34,973 nucleotides of DNA from positions 1 to 34,973 of the forward strand of contig NZ_QXMG01000057.1 in assembly GCF_003569765.1 (NCBI RefSeq). The letters run 5' to 3'. Below the pieces are notes generated by a model that had not been told where the DNA came from, did no database searches, and worked only from the letters and a program-made list of their open reading frames with translations. This document shows positions 9,001 to 17,008 of the stretch, piece after piece (within the stretch, counting starts at the first letter, position 1; each line of letters starts with the position of its first letter). Both the position numbers and the translations under genes were made by a program. The stretch comes from Caldimonas tepidiphila (GTDB lineage Bacteria > Pseudomonadota > Gammaproteobacteria > Burkholderiales > Burkholderiaceae_C).

Positions 9001-9299
9001 CCAACCGGCCGCATCCGGCCTCCACCAACAGCTGCTCGGCGGACCTGGGTGAGGCCTATGCCTACAAGTTCCCCCTCTTCTGCGGCGTGCCGACCGTCAC
9101 CAAGATCGTCGGGGGCGGACTGCCGCCGTCCCCGGTGGGGGGGATCGTCGAGATGACCGTGGACGGAAAACCCGTGCTGATGCCCTTCGTCATCGGCAGC
9201 GGCACGCGGGGCTCGCCGTTCGTGCCGGAGCGGCCGACGCCCTCGGTCGCCCCGGTCCGGACCCGGCTGAACTGGCGCATCGACAACGGCAATCGCTGA
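6009..9299 (+). CDS. pilY1: PilY1-family pilus tip adhesin / assembly factor
   Basis: This 1096-residue secreted protein has a signal peptide (hydrophobic ALVISALGLQGTALAA, cleavage near residue 39). An N-terminal vWA-like segment starts PNVVFLLDNTSNWS at residue 53, and the C-terminal half resembles the PilY1 beta-propeller. The propeller carries a calcium loop, D841-x-D843-x-D845-G-x-x-D849, comparable to the loop that controls pilus retraction in Pseudomonas PilY1. The MIDAS-like DxSxS is altered to D60-N-T62-S-N64, so metal-dependent adhesion through that site is uncertain. The start overlaps the pilX stop (TGATGA); in-frame ATGs at 6018 and 6030 would still leave a signal peptide. It should sit at the pilus tip with the minor pilins encoded just upstream. 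Length is close to the family norm (about 1,100-1,200). Confidence 0.9.
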   Translation: MILMRSQMRRPRPAAKRLARPFAALVISALGLQGTALAADIDIYGPKGGGGSPNVVFLLDNTSNWSGNNQGWNAEASATRCLSLSGDERESCRNIVRIIYYTGVNGKKFPWENGYQSNRDNVSLTQGQVQLRALRLVLNELVCSGSSNALDVNIGLAMIGSTGSVLSNGHSTGFIRYAVQPLKGTGTTANSSCKALIDDLDTIDSKITDPTFKAPSSANYGAAMYEVFKYFGGHTHPNLASQASANGATPIGSTGYGPIRFSNPNPLDDPRAFVDPSTRTTYQSPLSIANSCTNNYLVLVGNGYPDAEPTNNGGPVVFNGIGYTPPALSAISSDTSRFADEWAYFLANTDVSSLPGVQRVLTYTINTYKDNPSTSQARLLKSMAAVGGVGPGAYLEIGGDLMGLVNGFKEVLANIASVNSVFTATTLPVSTTTQGTYLNQIFVGMFRPDAGGSPRWVGNLKQYELGLVNGVLDLVDAKGKSAVSAGFFSPLAESYWSRSSVFFTNQPSGTPASASDLPDGAIVEKGGAAQMLRESNLQSSAGRTVYTAPAAGGALTSFSGSNAAVTSSLTAAEIAWARGEANVTSGAGMEDFVGAYLDGSTVRDLGTTGARHSIHGDVLHSKPVALNYGDGRVVVYYGSNDGFFRAIDGRKTGTSRGQELWSFVAPEHYGSIKRLRAGTPMLQIPENSSDGTLLAPAAGTLQKSYGMDGPIGVYARYSRTGAVTEAFLYPTMRRGGRNVYAFNVSDPLNPRYMWKITGGSGDFADLAQTWSMPKPVLFKSASATPPVLLLMGGGYDAAEDSNASSSTGKGNVVYVIDGRDGRRIAALRTEHSVPSDVAVADVDGDGVPDRAYVADVRGNLYRIDFPTTGDLQLSSTWSNVRAVKIAELGGKIFFQPDVVVTTKFVAVLVGTGDREKPLLSSTSDNFFLVKDNLGAPRELPLRKADLTRVAKIDNGSMQPTAVVNPVNNTAGCYVELATNGEKVVNAPFSFSGNTYFGTNRPHPASTNSCSADLGEAYAYKFPLFCGVPTVTKIVGGGLPPSPVGGIVEMTVDGKPVLMPFVIGSGTRGSPFVPERPTPSVAPVRTRLNWRIDNGNR

Positions 9300-9366
9300 A
9301 CCCGCCCTGCGCACGCGGATTCGTCATGCCGATGCTGCGTGCGGCCCGGCATCGCGGGGAGCAGGC

Positions 9367-9389
9367 CTGCGTCTCGCCCCGAGACGCGG
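9367..9389. terminator. Stem-loop between convergent pilY1 and the methyltransferase
   Basis: GCGTCTCG (9369-9376) pairs with CGAGACGC (9380-9387) around a CCC loop, and two further pairs, one of them G-T, extend the stem to 10 bp. There is no T-tract on either strand, so it may be a Rho-assisted or transcript-end-protecting hairpin. Its place between convergent genes supports a 3'-end role. Confidence 0.4.
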
Positions 9390-9432
9390 CTGGCGTCCTG
9401 TCGGAGATGCGGGGCCGTCGCGCCTCTGTTCC

Positions 9433-10674
9433 TCAGCCGCGTTCCCGCATCCCCCCGGCCACCAGATCAAACCGGAACAGCCGGCACTCGATCGGTCCGT
9501 TCCACATCGGGATGCGACGGCTCTCTTTCAATCGCATCAGGCTCGGCAGCTTCATCTCGGGCGCGAGCACCCAGGCGGTCCACGGGTTCGCGCCGCCGGT
9601 GAAGGCGCGCTTCCATTGTGCGGCCAGGCCCGAGAAGAAGGCGTCGGGCACCGTCTGGCCGTCGGCATGGCGCTGGCGCGGCGAGGCGGCGGCGCCGCGC
9701 GCGGCGATGCGCTCGCCGTAGGGCGGGTTGAGCATGATGCTGCCCGGCATGCCGTCGGGCAGCCGCGGCGCCGGGCGCTGCAGCGCGTCGCCGGCATTGA
9801 ACTGCACCGCATGCGCGACGCCGGCGCGCTCGGCGTTGCGCCGCGCGAAGTCGACCATGCGGAAGGTCACGTCGCTCGCGAACACCGGCACCTCGGGCGC
9901 GTGCACGCGCGCCTGCGCGTCGGACCTCAGGTCGGCCCACTGCTCGCGCGCCTGCGGCCCGGCAAAGGGCGCGAGCCGCTCGAAGGCGAAGCGGCGCTTG
10001 AGGCCCGGGGCGATGCCGCAGGCGATCTGCGCTGCCTCGATCGGGATCGTGCCCGAGCCGCAGCAGGGATCGAGCAGCGCGCCACCGCTGTCCTCGGTGC
10101 CCCGCCAGCCGGCGGCGGCGAGCATCGCCGCGGCGAGCGTCTCCTTCAGCGGCGCCTCGCCCTTGTCCTCGCGCCAGCCGCGCTTGAAGAGCGGCTCGCC
10201 CGAGGTGTCGACGTAGATCGTCGCGTGCGTCTCGGTCAGGTGCAGCATCACGCGCATGTCCGCGCGCTGCGTGTCCACGCTCGGGCGCTCGCCGAACTCG
10301 TCGCGCATCACGTCGCACAGCGCGTCCTTCACCTTCAGCGTGGCGAAGTTCAGGCTCCTGAGCGGCGAGCGCTGTGCCGTGGTGTCGATGCGGAAGGTCT
10401 GGCGCGACGAGAGCCAGCCGGGCCACCACACCTCGCGCGCGAGCTGGTACAGGTCGTCCTCGAGCCGGTAGGGGCCGTGCGCGACGCGCACCAGCACGCG
10501 CTGCGCGAGCCGGCTGCCCAGGTTGAGCTTCATCACGTCCTGCCAGTCGCCCTCGAGCGCGATGCCGCCGCGCTCGATCGTGCCCGCGGTCTGCGGCCCG
10601 AGCAGGCGCATCGCCTCGTCGGCGAGCCACTCCTCGACGCCGCCGGCACAGGGGAGGAACAGGGAATACTTCAT
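9433..10674 (-). CDS. THUMP-domain class I SAM-dependent RNA methyltransferase (RlmL/RlmK-N family)
   Basis: This 413-residue protein resembles the N-terminal half of E. coli RlmL, which methylates N2 of a guanine in 23S rRNA (G2445). A ferredoxin-like/THUMP region spans about residues 1-165. A Rossmann methyltransferase follows, with the SAM loop DPCCGSGTIPIEAA near 202 and the catalytic NPPYGER near 315, which is the (N/D)PP(Y/F) motif of amino-group methyltransferases. E. coli RlmL is a fusion with RlmK (702 residues); here the RlmK half is absent, as is common in betaproteobacteria. The frame is open to 10731, but MKYSLFLPCAGG at 10674 matches the family start. There is no strong ribosome site. 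The exact target nucleotide is inferred. Confidence 0.87.
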   Translation of the reverse strand: MKYSLFLPCAGGVEEWLADEAMRLLGPQTAGTIERGGIALEGDWQDVMKLNLGSRLAQRVLVRVAHGPYRLEDDLYQLAREVWWPGWLSSRQTFRIDTTAQRSPLRSLNFATLKVKDALCDVMRDEFGERPSVDTQRADMRVMLHLTETHATIYVDTSGEPLFKRGWREDKGEAPLKETLAAAMLAAAGWRGTEDSGGALLDPCCGSGTIPIEAAQIACGIAPGLKRRFAFERLAPFAGPQAREQWADLRSDAQARVHAPEVPVFASDVTFRMVDFARRNAERAGVAHAVQFNAGDALQRPAPRLPDGMPGSIMLNPPYGERIAARGAAASPRQRHADGQTVPDAFFSGLAAQWKRAFTGGANPWTAWVLAPEMKLPSLMRLKESRRIPMWNGPIECRLFRFDLVAGGMRERG

Positions 10675-10765
10675 GGGGACGTGTCCGACAGGGAGGCAAA
10701 CGGGGCGCCCGCGCGGCGCGGTGGCGGGCACGCGGCGGGCTTGAAGGGGGAGGGCGGGCGGCCGG

Positions 10766-12283
10766 CTACAGCGCGCGGCGCAGGTTGGCCGGCGCGATCT
10801 TGAGCGCCTCGCGGTACTTGGCCACCGTGCGGCGCGCGACCTGGATGCCCTGCTCCTCGAGCATCAGGCTCAGCTGGCTGTCCGACAGCGGCTTCTTCGG
10901 GTCCTCGGCGCTGACGAGCTGCCTGATGAGCGCGCGCACCGCGGTGCTCGACGCGTTGCCGCCGGCCTCGGTGTTGAGCGAGGAGCCGAAGAAGTACTTC
11001 AGCTCGAAGGTGCCGAAGGGCGTGCTCATGTACTTGGCGGTGGTCACGCGCGAGATGGTGGATTCGTGCAGGCCGAGCTCGTCGGCGATCTCGCGCAGCA
11101 CCAGCGGCTTCATCGCGATCTCGCCGTGGGTGAAGAAGTTCTTCTGCCGCTCGACGATCGCCTGCGAGACGCGCTGGATGGTCTCGAAGCGCTGCATGAT
11201 GTTCTTCACGAACCAGCGCGCCTCCTGCAGCCGCGACGCGAGCGAGGCGCCCGACTCGCTGCCGCGGTGCGAGCGGATCGCCTGCGCGTAGAGGTCGTTG
11301 ATGCGGAGTTTCGGCATCACGTCGGGGTTGAGCACCACGCGCCAGCCGCGGCCGGACTTCTGCACGATCACGTCGGGCACCACGATGTTGGCCTCGGCGC
11401 GCGCGAAGGGCCGCCCGGGTTTCGGTTCCAGGCCGACGATCAGCGCCTGCGCCTGCTTGATCAGCTCCTCGTCGGCGCCGGTGGCGGCGATCAGCTTCTT
11501 CACGTCGCGGCGCGCCAGCGCCTCCAGGTGGCCGCTGCAGATCATGATCGCGACGATCTGCGCCTCGCACCGGGGCCGCGCGCGCAGCTGCAGCGTCAGG
11601 CATTCGCTCAAGGAGCGCGCGCCCACGCCGGTGGGCTCCAGGCTCTGCAGCCAGCGCAGCCCGCACTGCAGCTGCGCGAGCAGCTCCTCCTGCGCGTCGA
11701 AGTCCTCCGGGTCGCCGAGCCGCTCGGCGATCTCCTCGAGCGTGCCGTCGAGATAGCCGTCCTCGTCGAGCGACTCGATCAGCACCATCACCGCGGCGGC
11801 GTCCACCGGCGCGAGCCGCATGCCCATCAGCTGCTGGCGCAGGTGGTCCTGCAGGCTGATGCCGGAACTGGCGCGGTCGATCGGGTCGTTCTCGTCGTCG
11901 TCGATCGCGCCGTTGCGCTGCGTCGGCGTCTCGCGGATGCCGTCGAAGTCGTCGCGCTCGGTGCCGTTCTCCCAGTCGTCGCGCTCGGTGGCGCCGAACT
12001 CGATGCTGTCCACCGGCTCGGCGGCGTCGCCGGCCTCCGCGCCGTCGCCGCTGCTCGCGTCGGCCTCGCGCTGGCTCAGCCGGTCGGCGGCGCCGGCGGG
12101 CTCGACGATGCGGTCGGGCAGTGGCACCTCGTCGTCGGGCTCCAGGAAGGGGTTCTGCTCGAGCATCTGCTCGACCTCCTGGTGCAGCTCGAGCGTCGAG
12201 AGCTGCAGCAGCCGGATCGACTGCTGCAGCTGCGGCGTGAGCGCCAGGTGCTGGGAGAGGCGGACTTGCAGCGAAGGTTTCAT
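10766..12283 (-). CDS. rpoN: RNA polymerase sigma-54 factor
   Basis: This 505-residue sigma-54 starts MKPSLQVRLSQHLALTPQLQQSIRLLQLS, the Gln/Leu-rich region I that binds bacterial enhancer-binding ATPases. An acidic, low-complexity region II occupies roughly 50-140, then come the core-binding domain and the C-terminal HTH. The RpoN box ARRTVAKYRE lies at about 483-492, close to the end, and contacts the -24 element. GGAGG at 12291-12295 (minus strand) sits eight bases before the ATG. lptB lies 12 bases upstream, so the genes are probably co-transcribed. Sigma-54 commonly drives pilin genes through PilR, but I found no convincing -24/-12 site at the pilus cluster here. Downstream, the usual hpf and ptsN are missing. 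Confidence 0.97.
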   Translation of the reverse strand: MKPSLQVRLSQHLALTPQLQQSIRLLQLSTLELHQEVEQMLEQNPFLEPDDEVPLPDRIVEPAGAADRLSQREADASSGDGAEAGDAAEPVDSIEFGATERDDWENGTERDDFDGIRETPTQRNGAIDDDENDPIDRASSGISLQDHLRQQLMGMRLAPVDAAAVMVLIESLDEDGYLDGTLEEIAERLGDPEDFDAQEELLAQLQCGLRWLQSLEPTGVGARSLSECLTLQLRARPRCEAQIVAIMICSGHLEALARRDVKKLIAATGADEELIKQAQALIVGLEPKPGRPFARAEANIVVPDVIVQKSGRGWRVVLNPDVMPKLRINDLYAQAIRSHRGSESGASLASRLQEARWFVKNIMQRFETIQRVSQAIVERQKNFFTHGEIAMKPLVLREIADELGLHESTISRVTTAKYMSTPFGTFELKYFFGSSLNTEAGGNASSTAVRALIRQLVSAEDPKKPLSDSQLSLMLEEQGIQVARRTVAKYREALKIAPANLRRAL

Positions 12284-12295
12284 GGCAGCGCCTCC

Positions 12296-13054
12296 TTACA
12301 TCCTGAAGTGTTCACCGAGATAGACCTTGCGCACGTCGGCGTTCTCGACGATCTCGCCGGGCGTGCCCTGCGCCAGCACCCGCCCCTCGCTGATGATGTA
12401 GGCGTGGTCGCAGATGCCGAGCGTCTCGCGCACGTTGTGGTCGGTGATCAGCACGCCGATGCCGCGGTCCTTGAGGAAGCCGATGATGCGCTGGATCTCG
12501 AGCACCGCGATCGGGTCGACCCCGGCGAAGGGCTCGTCGAGCAGGATGAAGCGCGGCTGGCTGGCGAGCGCGCGCGCGATCTCGACGCGCCGGCGCTCGC
12601 CGCCCGACAGCGCCGGCGCCGGGCTCCTGCGCAGCTTCTCGATGCTCAGGTCGTGCAGCAGGCCCGACAGCATCTCCTCGATCGCGGCGGGCCGCAGGCG
12701 GCGCCCCTCGGCGTCGTGCTGCAACTCGAGCACCGCGCGGATGTTCTCCTCGACGGTGAGCTTGCGGAAGATCGACGCCTCCTGCGGCAGGTAGCTCAGG
12801 CCGAGGCGCGAACGCTGGTGGATCGGCAGGTCCTGCACCGCGCGGCCGTCGATGCGGATCTCGCCGGCGTCGGCGCGCACGAGGCCGACGATCATGTAGA
12901 AGCTCGTGGTCTTGCCCGCGCCGTTGGGGCCGAGCAGCCCGACCACCTCGCCGCTGTCGACCGCCAGGTGCACGTCGTGCACCACCTGCCGCGCGCCGTA
13001 GCGCTTCTTCAGGCCGTGCGCCTCGAGCCGACTGGCGACGGCGGCGGCGCTCAC
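12296..13054 (-). CDS. lptB: LPS export ABC transporter ATP-binding protein LptB
   Basis: This 252-residue cytoplasmic ATPase powers the LptFG-C bridge that moves lipopolysaccharide from the inner membrane to the outer leaflet. Walker A is GPNGAGKTT (residues 42-50), the signature is LSGGERRRVEIARAL, and Walker B is FILLDEPFAGVDPIAV with the LptB-typical GVDP. ITDHNVRETLGICDHAYI, containing the switch His, is also diagnostic. I place the start at a GTG (13052-13054) that overlaps the lptA stop as GTGA and has GGGGGAG about six bases upstream. The frame stays open further upstream but has no similarity there. Length matches the family (about 240). Confidence 0.95.
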   Translation of the reverse strand: MSAAAVASRLEAHGLKKRYGARQVVHDVHLAVDSGEVVGLLGPNGAGKTTSFYMIVGLVRADAGEIRIDGRAVQDLPIHQRSRLGLSYLPQEASIFRKLTVEENIRAVLELQHDAEGRRLRPAAIEEMLSGLLHDLSIEKLRRSPAPALSGGERRRVEIARALASQPRFILLDEPFAGVDPIAVLEIQRIIGFLKDRGIGVLITDHNVRETLGICDHAYIISEGRVLAQGTPGEIVENADVRKVYLGEHFRM

Positions 13055-13620
13055 CGCGAACTCCCCCGCGGCGCGTCGGTGCCCGCGCGGCGCGGGCTCA
13101 GCACGCCGCGCACGCGGCCGTCGCCGCCCTCGGCGCCCCCGGCCACCGAGAACACCTCGGCGGCATTGTCGAACACGATCGTCTGGCCGCTCACCTCGTC
13201 GGCGAGCTGCTTGCCGCGGTAGCGGCGGATCACCGCGTTGCCGCTCATGCGCAGCGTGTCGCTGCCGCTGTCGTACTCCAGGCGCTGCGCCTCGCCCTCG
13301 AGGTGCTCGTCGAGGCCCTCGCGCTTCTGCCGGAAGAAGGCGCGCTGGCCGTCCGCCGCGACCGCCACCGCCTGGTGGTCGCCGGCGGGCGTCTGCCGCA
13401 CCTCCACCTGCGCCGCGCGGATCACCATCGAGCCCTTGTTCAGCACGACGTTGCCGCTGAGCACGTTGACCTGGCGGGCGTCGTCGTAGCGCAGGCGGTC
13501 GGCGGCGAAGTTCAGCGGCTGGTCGCGGTCCGCCCGCTCGGCCAGTGCCGGGGTGCCGCAGGCCGCGCCGAGAAGCGCGGCGGCAGCGAGGAGACGGCTG
13601 AGCAGGAGATGGGGCGTCAT
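13051..13620 (-). CDS. lptA: LPS transport periplasmic protein LptA
   Basis: This 189-residue exported protein has a signal peptide (LLSRLLAAAALLGAACGTPALA, cleavage near residue 27) followed by the OstA/LptA beta-jellyroll: NFAADRLRYDDARQVNVLSGNVVLNKGSM and later a second MSGNAVIRRY strand repeat. LptA forms the periplasmic bridge that carries lipopolysaccharide from LptC to LptD. It is translationally coupled to lptB. No Shine-Dalgarno is obvious before the ATG. LptC, normally encoded immediately upstream, is absent here; the next upstream gene is dsbA after a 131-base gap. Confidence 0.93.
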   Translation of the reverse strand: MTPHLLLSRLLAAAALLGAACGTPALAERADRDQPLNFAADRLRYDDARQVNVLSGNVVLNKGSMVIRAAQVEVRQTPAGDHQAVAVAADGQRAFFRQKREGLDEHLEGEAQRLEYDSGSDTLRMSGNAVIRRYRGKQLADEVSGQTIVFDNAAEVFSVAGGAEGGDGRVRGVLSPRRAGTDAPRGSSR

Positions 13621-13716
13621 GGAGGCATGAAACTTGCAGTAACCCTGATTCTAGCCCGGGATCGCGCCCCGGCAAGGGCCTGCTGCCCGATTCTTCCAGG
13701 AGTTCCCGGTCGGAAT

Positions 13717-13737
13717 GCCGCCACCCGCGGTGGCGGC
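13717..13737. terminator. Stem-loop between dsbA and lptA
   Basis: GCCGCCACC (13717-13725) and GGTGGCGGC (13729-13737) form a perfect 9-bp GC-rich stem with a three-base loop. On the minus strand it lies 15 bases past the dsbA stop. It has no T-run, so intrinsic termination is only possible, not shown. Confidence 0.45.
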
Positions 13738-13751
13738 GGGCCGCTGCCGGC

Positions 13752-14405
13752 TCAGCCGCGCTTGCCGCGCGACTGCTCGATCAGCTGGCTGGCGACGACG
13801 AGCGAGCGCTCGAGCGAGCCGGCCAGCGAGCCGGAGGTCCAGTAGCGGCCGTTGATGCCGAGCGCCGGCACGCCGTCGATCCTGTAGGCCTCGGCGAGCT
13901 TGCGCGCCTGGCCGACCTTGCTCTGCACCGAGAAGGAGTTGAAGACCTCGAGGAACTTGGCGCGGTCGACGCCGTTCTTCGCCATCAGGTCGGCCGCGGC
14001 CTCGGGCGTGTTCAGGCGGTTCTTGTCGACATGCATCGCGTCGAAGACCTTGCGGTGCAGGTCATCGAGGCGGCCCATCGCCTCGAGCGCGTAGTAGATG
14101 CGCTGGTGGATGACGAACTCCTCGCGGAAGGCCACCGGCACGCGCCGGAAGCTGACGTCCGCGGGCAGCTGCTTCACCCACTGCTCGAGCATCGGCTCGA
14201 AGCGGAAGCAGTGCGGGCAGCCGTACCAGAAGAACTCGAGCACCTCGACCTTGCCCGGCGCGCCGGGGGCCTGGGGCTGCGACAGCACCACGTAGTCGGT
14301 GCCGGCGCGCGGCGCCTGGGCCCGGGCGGGCAGCGCGCCCAGCAGGCCGGCGGCGGGCAGCAGCGCGGTGCCGGCCATCCAGCCGGAGAAGTCACGGCGT
14401 TTCAT
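13752..14405 (-). CDS. dsbA: Periplasmic thiol:disulfide oxidoreductase DsbA
   Basis: This 217-residue thioredoxin-fold protein introduces disulfide bonds into exported proteins and is re-oxidised by DsbB. The active site is C63-P-H-C66 within EFFWYGCPHC, the classical DsbA dipeptide. The cis-proline loop is in GVPALGINGRYWTSG. The N-terminus MKRRDFSGWMAGTALLPAAGLLGALPARA combines an arginine pair with a hydrophobic stretch; this looks like a Sec signal, although RRDF resembles a twin-arginine start. AAAGGA lies a few bases upstream of the ATG. The cysteine-bearing pilins and PilY1 in this window are plausible clients (inference). Confidence 0.93.
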   Translation of the reverse strand: MKRRDFSGWMAGTALLPAAGLLGALPARAQAPRAGTDYVVLSQPQAPGAPGKVEVLEFFWYGCPHCFRFEPMLEQWVKQLPADVSFRRVPVAFREEFVIHQRIYYALEAMGRLDDLHRKVFDAMHVDKNRLNTPEAAADLMAKNGVDRAKFLEVFNSFSVQSKVGQARKLAEAYRIDGVPALGINGRYWTSGSLAGSLERSLVVASQLIEQSRGKRG

Positions 14406-14465
14406 GCGGGGAATCCTTTTGCGGGGTCGATGGGGGAGGAATCGCGCGCGGGGAGCGGGCCGGGC

Positions 14466-15101
14466 TCAGCGCTGCACGCGCACCAGCGCGGCGTCCATGC
14501 CGCTGCCGGCCACGCGCTCGCGCGTCGATTCGGCGTCCTCGCGGGCGTCGAAGGGGCCCAGGCGCACGCGGTAGACGGTGCGGCCGGTCTGCTCGCGCTC
14601 GGTGATGCGGGCGGTCAGGCCGATCATGGCCAGGCGCGCGCGCTGCTGCTCGGCATCCTCGACGCGGGCGAAGGCGCCGGTCTGCACGAAGTAGCTGCCG
14701 CCCGCCTCGGCCGCGGGCCGCTCGCCGAGGATCGCCGCCGGGTCGCGCGTGCTGCCGGTGGCGGCACGTGCCTGCTGCGAGGAGGTCTGGGGCGCGGCCG
14801 ACTGGACCGGCGCCGCCGCGGCGGGCGCGTTCGGCTGCCAGGACGGCTCGGCCTGCGGTGCCGGCGCCGGCGCGACGGCCGCGGGCCGCGAGGTGCCACG
14901 TCCCTGGAGCGGTGCGTTCGGATCCCAGTTGCGGTTGCGCTCCGCCTCGGCGGCCTCGCTGCTGGTTCTGCGCTGCGGCACCTTGTCGATGAAGGGCACC
15001 GGGGCCTTCGTCACGTACAGCGCCACGCCGAGCGCAGTCGCCACGCCGAGAAGGAACCCGAGGATCATGCCGGGATAGAAGCCGCCTTTTTGGGTGCTCA
15101 T
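14466..15101 (-). CDS. SPOR-domain membrane protein (FtsN-like)
   Basis: This 211-residue single-pass inner-membrane protein has a short cytoplasmic N-terminus, a transmembrane helix (PGMILGFLLGVATALGVALYV, about residues 10-30) and a Pro/Ala-rich periplasmic linker. The C-terminal SPOR domain (about 131-211) includes SYFVQTGAFARVEDAEQQRARL and VYRVRLGPF. SPOR domains bind denuded peptidoglycan glycans at division septa, so a role in cell division is likely. It sits between argS and dsbA on the same strand, an order familiar in Burkholderiales. It is shorter than E. coli FtsN (319), and whether it is the true FtsN orthologue is not settled by sequence. Confidence 0.87.
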   Translation of the reverse strand: MSTQKGGFYPGMILGFLLGVATALGVALYVTKAPVPFIDKVPQRRTSSEAAEAERNRNWDPNAPLQGRGTSRPAAVAPAPAPQAEPSWQPNAPAAAAPVQSAAPQTSSQQARAATGSTRDPAAILGERPAAEAGGSYFVQTGAFARVEDAEQQRARLAMIGLTARITEREQTGRTVYRVRLGPFDAREDAESTRERVAGSGMDAALVRVQR

Positions 15102-15155
15102 GGTCGAAGCGGGAGTTGGGTCGCTGGTTGATTGTGGCGCAGGAGCGGAGGGCTC

Positions 15156-16871
15156 TTACATTTTTTCCGGCGCGCTCACGCCGAGCACGGCCAGGCCGCA
15201 GCGCAGCACCTGGCGCGTGGCCAGCAGCAGCGCCAGGCGCGCGCGGGCGAGCGCAGCGTCGTCGACCAGGAAGCGCTCGGCGGCGTAGTAGCTGTGGAAG
15301 GCGCTCGCGACGTCGCGCAGGTAGAAGGCCACCGCGTGCGGCGCGAGGTCGGCCGCCGCCGCAGCGAGCATCGCCGGGTACTCGGCGAGCTTGAGCATCA
15401 GCGCGGCCTCGCTCGGCGCGACGAGCCTCGAGAGGTCCGCCGCCGGCAGCGTCGCCACGTCGCCGCCCGACTGCTCGACCCACTGCTGGATCACCGAGCA
15501 GATGCGCGCGTGCGCGTACTGCACGTAGTACACCGGGTTCTCGTCGTTCTGCTTGAGCGCGAGGTCGACGTCGAAGACGAACTCGGTGTCGGCCTTGCGG
15601 CTGATCAGGAAGAAGCGCACCGCGTCGCGGCTGGTCCAGTCGATCAGGTCGCGCAGCGTCACGTAGCTGCCCGCGCGCTTGGAGATCTTGACCTCCTCGC
15701 CGCCCTTCATGACCGTCACCATCTTGTGCAGCACGTAGTCCGGGAAGCCCTGCGGGATGCCGACGTCGGCCGCCTGCAGCCCGGCGCGCACCCGCGCGAT
15801 CGTGCCGTGGTGGTCGCTGCCCTGGATGTTGATGCACTTCGTGTAGCCGCGCTGCCACTTGTTGATGTGGTAGGCGACGTCGGGCACGAAGTAGGTGTAG
15901 CCGCCCTCGGTCTTGCGCCCGTCGGCGCCGACGGTGTCCGACTTCTTCATCACGCGGTCCTTGTCGTCGCCGAAGTCGGTCGACTTCAGCCACAGCGCGC
16001 CTTCGCTCTCGTAGGTGTGGCCGCGCTCGACGAGGCGCTGCACCGTCTGCTCGACGCGGCCGTCCGAGTACAGGCTCGACTCGAGGAAGTAGTTGTCGAA
16101 GCGCACGCCGAAGGCTTGCAGGTCGAGGTCCTGCTCGTGCCGCAGGTAGGCGACCGCGAACTGGCGGATGTCGTCGAGGTTCTCCGGGTCGCCCGAGGCG
16201 GTGAACTCGCGGTCGTCGGCCCGCACGGTCTTGCGCGCCGCGTAGTCGGCGGCGATGTCGGCGATGTAGTCGCCGTTGTAGGCGCTCTCGGGCCAGCCGG
16301 CGTCGCCGGGCTTGAGGCCCTTGAGCCGCGCCTGGGTCGAGGCCGCGAGCGTGGCGATCTGCACGCCGGCGTCGTTGTAGTAGAACTCGCGCAGCACCTG
16401 CGAGCCCTGCGTCTCGAACAGGTTGCAGATCGCGTCGCCGAGCGCGGCCTGGCGGCCGTGGCCGACGTGCAGCGGGCCGGTCGGGTTGGCCGACACGAAC
16501 TCGACAAGCACCTGCCGGCCGTCGGCCTGCCTGCGGCCGAAGGCGTCGCCGGCGGCGAGCACCTCCTGCACGATCGACTGCTTGGCGGCGGCCTTCAGGC
16601 GCAGGTTGATGAAGCCGGGGCCGGCGATCTCCATCGACTCGACCCAGCGCGCGAAGGCCGGACGGCGCGCGAGGCCGTCGATCAGGGCCTGCGCGAGCTC
16701 GCGCGGGTTCCTCTTCAGCGGCTTGGCGAGCTGCATCGCCGCGGTGCAGGCGAAGTCGCCGTGCGCGGCCTGCTTCGGCAGCTCGAAGCCGACGGCGGGC
16801 TTGTGGTCGGGGGCCAGCGCCGCCACTTCGGCGGCGAGGTCTTGCAGCAGTTCTTCTTTGGCGCGGATCAT
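15156..16871 (-). CDS. argS: Arginyl-tRNA synthetase
   Basis: This 571-residue class I aminoacyl-tRNA synthetase charges tRNA-Arg in the cytosol. The HIGH motif appears as HVGH in [19 protein letters not shown] (near residue 134). The second catalytic motif is KISKRAG (near 394), the usual ArgS variant of KMSKS. The N-terminal additional domain that recognises the tRNA D-loop ([19 protein letters not shown]-like) and the C-terminal anticodon-binding DALR domain ([15 protein letters not shown]) are both present. Length matches the family (about 560-580). It is followed on the same strand by the SPOR gene after 54 bases. Confidence 0.97.
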   Translation of the reverse strand: MIRAKEELLQDLAAEVAALAPDHKPAVGFELPKQAAHGDFACTAAMQLAKPLKRNPRELAQALIDGLARRPAFARWVESMEIAGPGFINLRLKAAAKQSIVQEVLAAGDAFGRRQADGRQVLVEFVSANPTGPLHVGHGRQAALGDAICNLFETQGSQVLREFYYNDAGVQIATLAASTQARLKGLKPGDAGWPESAYNGDYIADIAADYAARKTVRADDREFTASGDPENLDDIRQFAVAYLRHEQDLDLQAFGVRFDNYFLESSLYSDGRVEQTVQRLVERGHTYESEGALWLKSTDFGDDKDRVMKKSDTVGADGRKTEGGYTYFVPDVAYHINKWQRGYTKCINIQGSDHHGTIARVRAGLQAADVGIPQGFPDYVLHKMVTVMKGGEEVKISKRAGSYVTLRDLIDWTSRDAVRFFLISRKADTEFVFDVDLALKQNDENPVYYVQYAHARICSVIQQWVEQSGGDVATLPAADLSRLVAPSEAALMLKLAEYPAMLAAAAADLAPHAVAFYLRDVASAFHSYYAAERFLVDDAALARARLALLLATRQVLRCGLAVLGVSAPEKM

Positions 16872-17008
16872 GGCGGGATTCTACGTTTCGCCCCCCGGCA
16901 CGACGGCCGCGAGGGCGGGCGGCGGCGCGCGTTCGGGCCGGCAGCGTGAAGAACGAACAGGACGCGCGGCGCCGGCGGCGGCGGAATGAGGGATGATTCC
17001 GCCCACCC

